From Pseudomonadota bacterium (GTDB lineage: Bacteria; Pseudomonadota; Alphaproteobacteria; Rhodobacterales; Rhodobacteraceae): a stretch of 5,232 bases of DNA. The DNA is taken from assembly GCA_027592105.1 (NCBI GenBank), contig JAQCLA010000187.1, positions 1 to 5,232 on the forward strand, in the 5' to 3' direction. Position 1 is the first letter of the stretch; every line of letters begins with the position of its first letter. Under the pieces are notes generated by a model, which was not told where the DNA came from, made no database searches, and saw only the letters and a list, made by a program, of their open reading frames with translations. A program made the position numbers and the translations under genes. Positions 1 through 5,232 of the stretch are shown here, in pieces.

Positions 1-261
1 TTGGCCCCGATCGCCATCGCCTACGGCGTCGATCCGGTGCACTTCGGGCTGATCATGGCGCTCAACCTTGCACTTGGGATGATCACCCCACCATTGGCTG
101 TGAACCTATTTGCCGCCTGCGCGGTTGCGCGCATCCCGGTCGAACGGATTATCCCCCAGCTTTTGTGGTTTGTGCTAACAGTGTTTGCAGCCTTGATGAT
201 TGTGACATACGTGCCAGCGGTATCGCTTTGGCCAATGCAAACCATCATGGGGATCAGATGA
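1..261 (+). CDS. TRAP transporter large permease, DctM-type, C-terminal fragment
   Basis: This is the last 86 residues of a TRAP (tripartite ATP-independent periplasmic) transporter large membrane subunit, which carries substrate inward using an ion gradient. The reading frame is open at the left edge, so the TTG at position 1 is probably an internal leucine codon and the true start lies outside the window. The sequence 'HFGLIMALNLALGMITPP' (about residues 15-32) is the C-terminal signature of DctM proteins. Two hydrophobic stretches, about residues 15-42 and 53-76, would be the last membrane segments. Family members are usually about 425 residues, so roughly a fifth is visible. The stop overlaps the ATG of the next gene (ATGA at 258-261), placing it in the same operon as the tetronate enzymes. 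The inferred substrate is therefore a four-carbon sugar acid such as L-threonate or erythronate; the fragment itself does not show substrate choice. Confidence 0.93.
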   Translation: MAPIAIAYGVDPVHFGLIMALNLALGMITPPLAVNLFAACAVARIPVERIIPQLLWFVLTVFAALMIVTYVPAVSLWPMQTIMGIR

Positions 262-1145
262 CAATCGTATATTTCGCGGGGCTTGGCTCCATGGGATTGG
301 GAATGGCGTTGTCCTGCCTGCGGGCAGGGCATCGGGTCTATGGCTATGATCCTGCGCCCGAACAGGTCGCATCCCTGGTCGCGGCAGGTGGCCATGCGCT
401 TGATCCCACAAGCCCTACAGCGCAGATCGCGGTCTCGGTCGTGCTCAATGCCGATCAGACGCGCGCGGCCCTTTTCGGGCCTGAGGGGTTGGCCGCGCGG
501 CTGGCGCCCGGCGGCGTTTTGATCAGCTGCGCCACCGTCGCCCCGGCCTTCGCGCGCGAGATGGAGGTCGAGGCCCGTGCGATAGGCCTGCATTATCTCG
601 ATGCGCCCATCTCCGGCGGATCGGTCAAGGCGGCGGCAGGGAAGTTGTCGATCATGGCATCAGGCAGCGCGGACGCCTTTGCCGCCGCGCAGCCTGCGCT
701 GGATGCGATGGCCGCGACCGTGTTCGCGCTGGGCGATCAAGCAGGCGCAGGTTCGGCCATGAAAGCGGTCAACCAGTTGCTCGCGGGCGTGCATATCGCC
801 GCGATGGCAGAGGCGATGACCTTTGGCATGACCCAAGGCATCACCCCCGACAGCTTTTTGCGCGTCATCAGCCAATGCGCCGGCACAAGCTGGATGTTGG
901 AGAACCGCGCGCCCCATATCGTGGCGGGCGATTACACTCCCCATAGTCAGGTCAATATCTGGCCCAAAGATTTGGGCATCGTGCTGGAGATTGCCCGCGA
1001 TGCGGGCTTTCCCGCGCCGATCACGGCGGCGGCGCTGGGGCAGTATCTTGCCGCCGCCGACATGGGCCTTGGTCGCGAAGATGATGCGGCCGTGGCCAAG
1101 GTCTATGCACGTGCCGCTGGCCTATCCCTGCCCGGAGAGGCGTGA
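258..1145 (+). CDS. ltnD: L-threonate dehydrogenase-like beta-hydroxyacid dehydrogenase (3-HIBADH family)
   Basis: This is a 295-residue soluble oxidoreductase of the 3-hydroxyisobutyrate/beta-hydroxyacid dehydrogenase family. The N-terminal Rossmann domain opens with GLGSMG (residues 8-13). Asp31 at the end of the second strand fits NAD+ rather than NADP+. The substrate loop DAPISGG is at 115-121. The catalytic lysine in MKAVNQ is Lys169 with Asn172 nearby, and the all-alpha C-terminal domain carries WPKD (Lys237, Asp238). Length is normal for the family. The start is the ATG at 258, with GGGGA at 249-253 as ribosome site; an in-frame extension to 165 would lie inside the permease gene and is unlikely. 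Placed directly before otnK, otnC and otnI, it matches LtnD, which oxidises L-threonate at C2 to 2-oxo-tetronate. The family is certain. The exact stereoisomer oxidised is inferred from gene order only; D-erythronate or another tetronate remains possible. Confidence 0.88.
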   Translation: MTIVYFAGLGSMGLGMALSCLRAGHRVYGYDPAPEQVASLVAAGGHALDPTSPTAQIAVSVVLNADQTRAALFGPEGLAARLAPGGVLISCATVAPAFAREMEVEARAIGLHYLDAPISGGSVKAAAGKLSIMASGSADAFAAAQPALDAMAATVFALGDQAGAGSAMKAVNQLLAGVHIAAMAEAMTFGMTQGITPDSFLRVISQCAGTSWMLENRAPHIVAGDYTPHSQVNIWPKDLGIVLEIARDAGFPAPITAAALGQYLAAADMGLGREDDAAVAKVYARAAGLSLPGEA

Positions 1146-2383
1146 TGCGTCTGGGCTGTATCGGCGATGATTTCACCGGCTCGAGCGATCTGGCCAACAC
1201 GCTGGCCAAAGGTGGCATGCGGGTGGTGCAGTATTGCGGCATCCCCGCGCATGCCGCCCCTGCGGATGTTGATGCCGGGGTGGTCGCGCTCAAGACCCGC
1301 TCGATTGCGCCGGCCGATGCGGTCGCCCAATCCTTGGCCGCGCTGGAATGGCTCCGCGCGCAGGGCTGCGAGCAGATCTTTTTCAAATATTGCTCGACCT
1401 TCGACAGCACCCCCGAGGGAAATATCGGCCCGGTCATTGATGCGCTGGTCGCGGTGCTGGATGCCCATAAGGTGATCGTCTGCCCTGCCTTTCCCGGCGC
1501 TGGGCGGTCGATCTATCAGGGGCATCTTTTCGTGATGGACCGCCTGCTGAACGAAAGCGGCATGCAGAACCATCCGCTGACACCCATGGTTGACGCCGAT
1601 ATCCGCCGCTGGCTGGCACCGCAAACACGCAACGCGGTGGGCCATGTGGCCGCTGTGGATGTGTTCGCCGGGCCAGAGCGGATCGCACAGGCGCTTGCTG
1701 CGCAGCATGTGGCGGGCCATCGCCTGATCGTGGTCGACGCGATCCGCGATGCCGATCTGATGGCCATCGGGGCCGCCGCGCGCGGCCTGCCGCTGATCAC
1801 GGGAGGGTCGGGTGTGGCGCTTGGCTTGCCTGCGAATTTCGGCTGCACGCCCGCGCCTGTGGCGTGGCAGGGCCAACCGGGCCGCGCCGCCATTTTGTCG
1901 GGGTCATGTTCGACAGCGACCCGCGCACAGGTCGCCCATCACGCCGCCCGGCACCCCGCGCGCGAGATCGTGGCCGCCGATGTGATCGAAGAGCGGCTTG
2001 ACGCCGCCGAGATCGCCGATTGGCTCTTGGCCCAAGAGGGCTTGCCCTTGGCCTATAGCTCGGCCGACCCGGCCGAGGTTGCGGGCGTGCAAGACCGCTT
2101 TGGCCGCGAGGCCGCCGCCACAGCCATCGAGGGGCTCTTTGCCGAGGTGGCCCGCCGCCTTGTGGCGGGCGGCGTCACGCGGCTGATCACGGCAGGGGGC
2201 GAAACCTCGGGCGCCGTGGTCGAAGGCTTGGGGCTGACAGACCTTGCAATCGGCCCCGAGATCCATCCGGGTGTGCCGGCGCTCCGCGCGCACACCGATC
2301 TGGTGGTCGCGCTAAAATCGGGTAACTTCGGCGCAGAGGATTTCTTTGAGAAAGCCGATCGCATGCTGAAAGCCAACCCATGA
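1145..2383 (+). CDS. otnK: 3-oxo-tetronate 4-kinase (DUF1537 family)
   Basis: This 412-residue cytoplasmic kinase of the former DUF1537 family phosphorylates 3-oxo-tetronate at O-4 using ATP, the third step of the pathway. The N-terminal domain begins with the family hallmark GDDFTGSSD (residues 7-15), which binds the sugar acid. The C-terminal nucleotide-binding part shows GGSG (220-223), SGSCS (252-256), the glycine-rich TAGGETSG (349-356) and the terminal KSGNFGAEDFF (391-401), all typical of complete members. I chose the ATG at 1145 because GGAG at 1134-1137 sits 7 bases upstream. The adjacent GTG at 1142 would add one methionine and give a 4-base overlap like the other junctions, so it cannot be excluded. 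The start overlaps the ltnD stop and the end overlaps otnC. The OtnK assignment over the related D-threonate kinase DtnK rests on the adjacent otnC and otnI. Confidence 0.92.
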   Translation: MRLGCIGDDFTGSSDLANTLAKGGMRVVQYCGIPAHAAPADVDAGVVALKTRSIAPADAVAQSLAALEWLRAQGCEQIFFKYCSTFDSTPEGNIGPVIDALVAVLDAHKVIVCPAFPGAGRSIYQGHLFVMDRLLNESGMQNHPLTPMVDADIRRWLAPQTRNAVGHVAAVDVFAGPERIAQALAAQHVAGHRLIVVDAIRDADLMAIGAAARGLPLITGGSGVALGLPANFGCTPAPVAWQGQPGRAAILSGSCSTATRAQVAHHAARHPAREIVAADVIEERLDAAEIADWLLAQEGLPLAYSSADPAEVAGVQDRFGREAAATAIEGLFAEVARRLVAGGVTRLITAGGETSGAVVEGLGLTDLAIGPEIHPGVPALRAHTDLVVALKSGNFGAEDFFEKADRMLKANP

Positions 2384-3027
2384 CCGAGACCCGCCTGCGC
2401 GAACAGATCTGTGATCTGGCCCGGTCGCTGTTCGACCGAGGGCTGACCCATGGCAGCACGGGCAATATCTCAGCCCGGACCGCGGATGGCGGGCTTTTGG
2501 TCTCACCCACAGGCACCAGTTTCGGGCGGCTTGACCCCGCGCGGCTCAGCCGGTTCGACGCCGCTGGCCGCTTGATCGGGGGCGATCCGCCAACCAAGGA
2601 AATGGCCCTTCACAGCGCCTTTTACGACACACGCAGCACGGCGGGTGCTGTGGTGCATCTTCATTCTTGTCATTCCGTCGCGCTGTCGATGATGCCTGAT
2701 GTGGATGCGGATGACTTCCTGCCGCCGCTCACGCCTTATGCCATCATGAAGTTGGGGCGGGTGAAGCTGTTGCCCTTTTTCCTGCCGGGTGATCCGGCGA
2801 TGGGCGCGGCGGTACGGGGTCTTGCAGGCAAGCGCAGTGCCGTGATGCTGGCCAATCACGGCCCGGTCGTGGCGGGCAAAGATGTCGAGGCCGCCTGCAC
2901 CGCAATCGAAGAACTGGAGGCCACCGCGCGGCTGGCGCTGATCTTGCGCGGCACCGATGCGCGCATGCTGAACGCAGAGCAGCTGCGCGCCGTCGTTACC
3001 ACCTTTGATGTGGAGTGGGATGGATGA
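2380..3027 (+). CDS. otnC: 3-oxo-tetronate 4-phosphate decarboxylase (class II aldolase/adducin fold)
   Basis: A 215-residue metal-dependent enzyme of the class II aldolase/adducin family (the fold of fuculose- and ribulose-phosphate enzymes). Here it is expected to decarboxylate 3-oxo-tetronate 4-phosphate to dihydroxyacetone phosphate and CO2, the last pathway step. The phosphate-binding region shows HGSTGNIS (24-31) and SPTGTSF (42-48). Glu74 in PTKEMALH is the usual catalytic acid. His93 and His95 in HLHS, with His160 in ANHGP, form the expected metal triad, at spacing close to fuculose-phosphate aldolase. No residue looks lost and the length is normal. The ATG at 2380 overlaps the otnK stop (ATGA 2380-2383). 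There is no clear ribosome site just before it, so translation probably depends on ribosomes finishing otnK. An aldolase of related specificity is the alternative, but the neighbours strongly favour OtnC. Confidence 0.92.
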   Translation: MTETRLREQICDLARSLFDRGLTHGSTGNISARTADGGLLVSPTGTSFGRLDPARLSRFDAAGRLIGGDPPTKEMALHSAFYDTRSTAGAVVHLHSCHSVALSMMPDVDADDFLPPLTPYAIMKLGRVKLLPFFLPGDPAMGAAVRGLAGKRSAVMLANHGPVVAGKDVEAACTAIEELEATARLALILRGTDARMLNAEQLRAVVTTFDVEWDG

Positions 3028-3788
3028 CGCGGTTTTCGGCCAATCTCGGCTTTCTATGGACCGATCGCGCGCTTTCCGATGCGATCCGCGCGGCCCATGC
3101 CGCAGGCTTCGACGCGGTCGAGTGCCATTGGCCCTATGATGTCGCCGCGGATGATGTCGCAGCCGCCTTGGCCGAAACAGGCTTGCCGATGCTGGGGCTC
3201 AACACCCGGCGCGGCGATGTGGCTGCGGGCGAGAATGGGCTGGCGGCCCTTCCCGGCCGGGTGGATGAGGCGCGCGCCGCCATCGATGAGGCGCTGACCT
3301 ATGCCGATGCGATCGGCGCAGGGGCCGTTCATGTGATGGCAGGCAAGGCCGAGGGGCCGGAGGCGCGGGCGGTGTTCGCCGCGAACCTACACTATGCCTG
3401 TGCGCGGGCGGCAAAGGGGGGGCGGATCATCCTGATCGAGCCGCTCAACCCGTTCGATGCGCCGGGCTATTTTCTGAACACCACCGCGCAGGCCGCCGAT
3501 CTGATCACCGAGATCGCCGCGCCCAATCTCAAGCTGATGTTCGACTGCTACCATGTCGGGCGGACCGAAGGTGATGTCATCGCACGGCTGGGCGCGCTGT
3601 GGCCTATCATCGGGCATATCCAATTCGCCGCCGTTCCGGACCGGGGCGCACCTGACCACGGTGATTTGGATTACGCGGTCGTCTTTGCAGAGCTGGCGCG
3701 CATGGGCTGGGCGCAGCCCCTTGGTGCCGAATACCGGCCCACTGGCGCGACCGAGGCAAGCCTCGGCTGGATGTCGCGCCTGCGCTGA
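3024..3788 (+). CDS. otnI: 2-oxo-tetronate isomerase (hydroxypyruvate isomerase-like TIM barrel)
   Basis: A 254-residue TIM-barrel protein of the hydroxypyruvate isomerase branch of the xylose isomerase-like superfamily. It should convert 2-oxo-tetronate, made by the dehydrogenase, into 3-oxo-tetronate, the substrate of OtnK. The N-terminus FSANLGFLWTD and the segment GFDAVECHWPYD (28-39) are characteristic. The divalent metal ligands are evident: Glu139 in LIEPLN, Asp174 in MFDCYH, Gln200 in GHIQ and Glu236 in GAEYRP, with His177 beside the site. The start is the ATG at 3024, preceded by GGAG at 3012-3015 and overlapping the otnC stop as ATGA (3024-3027). A GTG at 3015 in the same frame would add only three residues and lacks a ribosome site. 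It is the last gene of the operon, with an intergenic gap after it. Hydroxypyruvate isomerase (Hyi) is the close alternative, but the tetronate neighbours decide for OtnI. Confidence 0.9.
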   Translation: MTRFSANLGFLWTDRALSDAIRAAHAAGFDAVECHWPYDVAADDVAAALAETGLPMLGLNTRRGDVAAGENGLAALPGRVDEARAAIDEALTYADAIGAGAVHVMAGKAEGPEARAVFAANLHYACARAAKGGRIILIEPLNPFDAPGYFLNTTAQAADLITEIAAPNLKLMFDCYHVGRTEGDVIARLGALWPIIGHIQFAAVPDRGAPDHGDLDYAVVFAELARMGWAQPLGAEYRPTGATEASLGWMSRLR

Positions 3789-3848
3789 TGCGCCGCTCGT
3801 TCACGGCTCTTTGATGCGCCGTCATCTAGAAATCAGCGCATCCTTTTG
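3781..3848 (+). terminator. Possible weak intrinsic terminator after otnI, with overlapping inverted repeats
   Basis: Two perfect inverted repeats overlap here. TGCGCTGAT (3781-3789, spanning the otnI stop) is complementary to ATCAGCGCA (3832-3840), a 9-base stem with a 42-base loop. GATGCGC (3813-3819) is complementary to GCGCATC (3836-3842), a 7-base stem with a 16-base loop, followed by CCTTTTG. The two stems share their right arm and so exclude each other. The short T run makes a strong intrinsic terminator doubtful, but position at the end of the operon fits transcription termination or 3'-end protection. The call is from pairing by eye without an energy calculation. Confidence 0.38.
3786..3821 (+). 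repeat. 10-base direct repeat pair just after otnI
   Basis: TGATGCGCCG occurs at 3786-3795 and again at 3812-3821, a 26-base period. The first copy contains the otnI stop codon. Both copies carry the GATGCGC arm that can pair with GCGCATC at 3836-3842, so they may be alternative left arms of the same hairpin. They could also reflect a small local duplication. No function can be assigned. Confidence 0.5.
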
Positions 3849-3877
3849 ATCTTTCAGCTAGACGCCACCTGTCGGCA

Positions 3878-3937
3878 TGGCGACCGTTTGCGGGTTCAAA
3901 CCATCCCAAGGGTGGAAAACCCCGCGTATGGTCGTCG
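3878..3937. repeat. Imperfect 60-base palindrome (extended stem-loop) in the intergenic gap
   Basis: Three nested paired segments are visible. CGACC (3881-3885) pairs with GGTCG (3930-3934), extendable outward to 3878/3937 with G-U pairs. GCGGGTT (3890-3896) pairs with AACCCCGC (3918-3925) with one bulged C. CCATCC (3901-3906) pairs with GGGTGG-side bases 3911-3915 with one bulged T, closing on a short CAAG loop (3907-3910). Nothing like a T run follows on either strand, so it does not look like an intrinsic terminator. It could be a structured RNA, a DNA cruciform or protein-binding palindrome, or a small repetitive extragenic element. No known riboswitch family is recognised. Confidence 0.5.
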
Positions 3938-3970
3938 CTCTGGCGGGCAGAAAAACCAAACACTGGTGTC

Positions 3971-3999
3971 GTGACGGCTTTGCCCAGACATTGTATCAC
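3971..3999 (+). promoter_or_regulatory. Possible sigma70-type promoter for the ynjB-like gene
   Basis: GTGACG (3971-3976) matches four of six bases of a -35 box (TTGACA). TATCAC (3994-3999) matches four of six bases of a -10 box (TATAAT), and the spacer is exactly 17 bases. Transcription would begin near 4006, giving a leader of about 20 bases before the ATG at 4027. The match is modest and could be chance, but a promoter is expected in this gap because the downstream gene is functionally separate from the tetronate operon. If correct, the palindrome at 3878-3937 lies upstream of the promoter and not in the leader. Confidence 0.3.
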
Positions 4000-4026
4000 T
4001 GTTACCCTGAAAGAAATGGACCATTC

Positions 4027-5214
4027 ATGCGCCTGATTTCCACCCTCTCGATCCTGATGACACTCGCGGGCGCCCCGGCCATGGCCGATTGGCAAGCGAC
4101 GCTTGATGCCGCGCGCGGCCAGACGGTCTATTGGAACGGTTGGGGCGGCGACGCGCGGACCAATGCCTTTATCGAATGGGTGGACGAACAGACCGAGGAA
4201 CGCTATGGCGTGGCCATCACCCATGTCCGCCTGAGCGACACCGCCGAAGCGGTGACGCGTGTGATTTCGGAACGTGCGGCGGGGCGCGACAGCGGCGGGT
4301 CGGTGGATCTGATCTGGATCAACGGCCCGAATTTCCTTGCGATGAAGGAGCAGGGGCTTTTGTTCGGCCCTTTTGTCGGCGACCTGCCCAATGCCCAATT
4401 CGTTGATCTGGAACCACCTGCACCCGCGGCGCTCGATTTCACCGTGCCGGTCGAGGGGATGGAAAGCCCGTGGCGGCTGGCGCGCTTCGTGTTCAACTAC
4501 GATAGCGCGCGGGTTGATGCGCCGCCACGAGAAATGGCGGCTTTCGTCGATTGGGCCGCCGCAAATCCGGGCCGCGTCACCCATCCCGCCCCGTCCAATT
4601 TCATGGGTGCGACCTTTCTCAAACAGGCGCTGATCGAGCTGGCCCCGGATCGCGCAGTGCTTTTGGAACCAGCAAGCGATGCGGCCTTTGCCCAGCAAAC
4701 CGCACCGCTTTGGGCGTGGTATGACGCGCTACGCCCGAACCTGTGGCGCGGCGGTGAAACCTTTCCCGAGAATGAAAGCGTGCAGCAACAATTGCTGAAT
4801 GATGGCGAGATCGACATCGCGATGTCCTTCGATCCTGCCTCGGCGGCTGCGGCCATCGCCCAGGGCCTCTTGCCCGAGACCGCGCGCGTTTTCGTGCCCG
4901 AGGGTGGCACGATCGGCAATATCAGCTTCGTGGCCATTCCCTACAACGCCGCCAATACCGAAGGCGCGCAAGTGGTGGCGAATTTCCTGCTTGATCCGAT
5001 GGTGCAGGCGCGGATGCAGAATATCGAGGTTCTGGGCTCTTTCTCGGTGCTCGATCCCGCCCGGCTGGACGCGGCGGCGCGCGCCGCTTTCGCGGCATTG
5101 CCCACCGCGCCCGCCTTGCCAAATCTTGAAGATCTTGGCCCCACCCTGCCTGAACCGCATGCAAGCTGGATGACCCGCCTGACCGAAGAATGGGCAAGGC
5201 GCTACACAAGGTGA
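4027..5214 (+). CDS. ynjB: ABC transporter substrate-binding protein, YnjB family
   Basis: A 395-residue exported solute-binding protein of the YnjB family (COG4134 type), the periplasmic receptor of the YnjBCD importer, whose substrate is not established. Residues 1-20 form a signal peptide (MRL, a hydrophobic core, then AMA with likely cleavage before Asp21). The mature protein starts with the family block VYWNGWGGD (34-42), followed by SDTAEAVTRVI (70-80), GRDSGGSVDLIWINGPNF (86-103) and a late GTIGNIS (294-300); it ends in a charged EEWARRYTR tail. Length is close to E. coli YnjB. The ATG at 4027 is chosen because it begins the signal peptide; an in-frame ATG at 3877 would add 50 residues without protein-like character. 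The ribosome site is weak (GGA at 4018-4020). The stop overlaps a GTG at 5211, the expected start of the permease gene. A general spermidine/putrescine- or iron-type binding protein is the less likely alternative. Confidence 0.88.
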   Translation: MRLISTLSILMTLAGAPAMADWQATLDAARGQTVYWNGWGGDARTNAFIEWVDEQTEERYGVAITHVRLSDTAEAVTRVISERAAGRDSGGSVDLIWINGPNFLAMKEQGLLFGPFVGDLPNAQFVDLEPPAPAALDFTVPVEGMESPWRLARFVFNYDSARVDAPPREMAAFVDWAAANPGRVTHPAPSNFMGATFLKQALIELAPDRAVLLEPASDAAFAQQTAPLWAWYDALRPNLWRGGETFPENESVQQQLLNDGEIDIAMSFDPASAAAAIAQGLLPETARVFVPEGGTIGNISFVAIPYNAANTEGAQVVANFLLDPMVQARMQNIEVLGSFSVLDPARLDAAARAAFAALPTAPALPNLEDLGPTLPEPHASWMTRLTEEWARRYTR

Positions 5215-5232
5215 CGACCGCGTTTGCCGATG
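5211..5232 (+). CDS. Possible start of the next gene, cut by the window edge
   Basis: A GTG at 5211-5213 overlaps the ynjB stop as GTGA, the same layout as the other tight junctions in this window. It opens a frame reading MTTAFAD before the window ends. AAGG at 5196-5199 is a poor and distant ribosome site. In related operons the next gene encodes the YnjC-type membrane permease, but seven codons cannot show that. Another ATG, in a different frame, begins at 5230, so the true start may lie there or further on. Confidence 0.3.

Noticed and set aside
165..257. In-frame N-terminal extension of the ltnD-like protein from position 165
   Set aside because: It lies inside the permease coding sequence, and the Rossmann fold begins directly after the ATG at 258, which has its own ribosome site.
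1103..1876. Minus-strand open frame of 257 codons opposite otnK
   Set aside because: It is antisense to the well-supported OtnK, with low-complexity Arg/His-rich translation and no known motif. High GC suppresses stop codons in the opposite frames.
3886..3907. tRNA-like TPsiC arm (GGTTCAAACC) in the intergenic gap
   Set aside because: The flanking bases do not form a 5-base T stem, and no acceptor, D or anticodon arms are found around it on the + strand.
3877..4026. In-frame 50-codon N-terminal extension of the ynjB-like protein from the ATG at 3877
   Set aside because: It would bury the signal peptide inside the protein. The stretch overlaps the palindrome and candidate promoter and has no protein-like character, and there is no ribosome site before 3877.
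3860..4026. TPP or other known riboswitch upstream of the ynjB-like transporter gene
   Set aside because: The CTGAGA core and the other conserved TPP motifs are absent, and no other riboswitch consensus was recognised by eye.
3826..4698. Long minus-strand open frame of 290 codons covering the intergenic gap and the first half of ynjB
   Set aside because: It lies opposite a convincing YnjB protein with a signal peptide and family motifs. Its own translation is rich in Arg, His and Gly with no recognisable domain, as expected for the antisense of a high-GC gene.
1..5232. CRISPR array, insertion sequence, phage or defence genes
   Set aside because: There are no regularly spaced repeats, transposase or integrase reading frames, or terminal inverted repeats with target duplications; the window is catabolic and transport genes throughout.

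Overview
This window looks like chromosomal DNA of an alphaproteobacterium, most likely a member of the Rhodobacterales. The reasons are high GC content, compact same-strand operons with 4-base start/stop overlaps, a TRAP transporter linked to sugar-acid catabolism, and the general style of the proteins. The genus cannot be fixed from the sequence alone. All supported genes are on the + strand.

Positions 1-3788 are the 3' part of a tetronate (four-carbon sugar acid) catabolic operon. The genes in order are the C-terminal end of a TRAP transporter large permease (DctM type), an NAD-dependent 2-hydroxyacid-type dehydrogenase (LtnD-like), a DUF1537 kinase (OtnK), a class II aldolase-fold decarboxylase (OtnC) and a hydroxypyruvate-isomerase-fold isomerase (OtnI). 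Each gene overlaps the next by 1-4 bases, so translation is probably coupled. In the route known from other bacteria, imported L-threonate (or an erythronate stereoisomer) is oxidised to 2-oxo-tetronate. OtnI isomerises this to 3-oxo-tetronate, OtnK phosphorylates it at O-4, and OtnC decarboxylates the product to dihydroxyacetone phosphate and CO2. All four enzymes are full length and keep their recognisable active-site residues. The TRAP solute-binding protein, the small permease, any regulator and the operon promoter must lie to the left of the window if they are present.

Positions 3789-4026 are a 238-base intergenic gap, clearly less GC-rich than the flanking genes (about 54% by hand count). 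It holds inverted repeats right after otnI that may form a weak terminator, a separate imperfect palindrome of about 60 bases (3878-3937) with no assigned role, and a possible sigma70-type promoter.

Positions 4027-5214 encode a secreted ABC-transporter substrate-binding protein of the YnjB family (COG4134 type). Its stop overlaps a possible GTG start at 5211, which would begin the next gene, expected to be the YnjC-type permease. This second unit appears to be transcribed separately, and its substrate is unknown.

Nothing here demands a new class of system. The points most worth a second look are the unexplained palindrome and the orphan-substrate YnjB transporter beside the tetronate operon.
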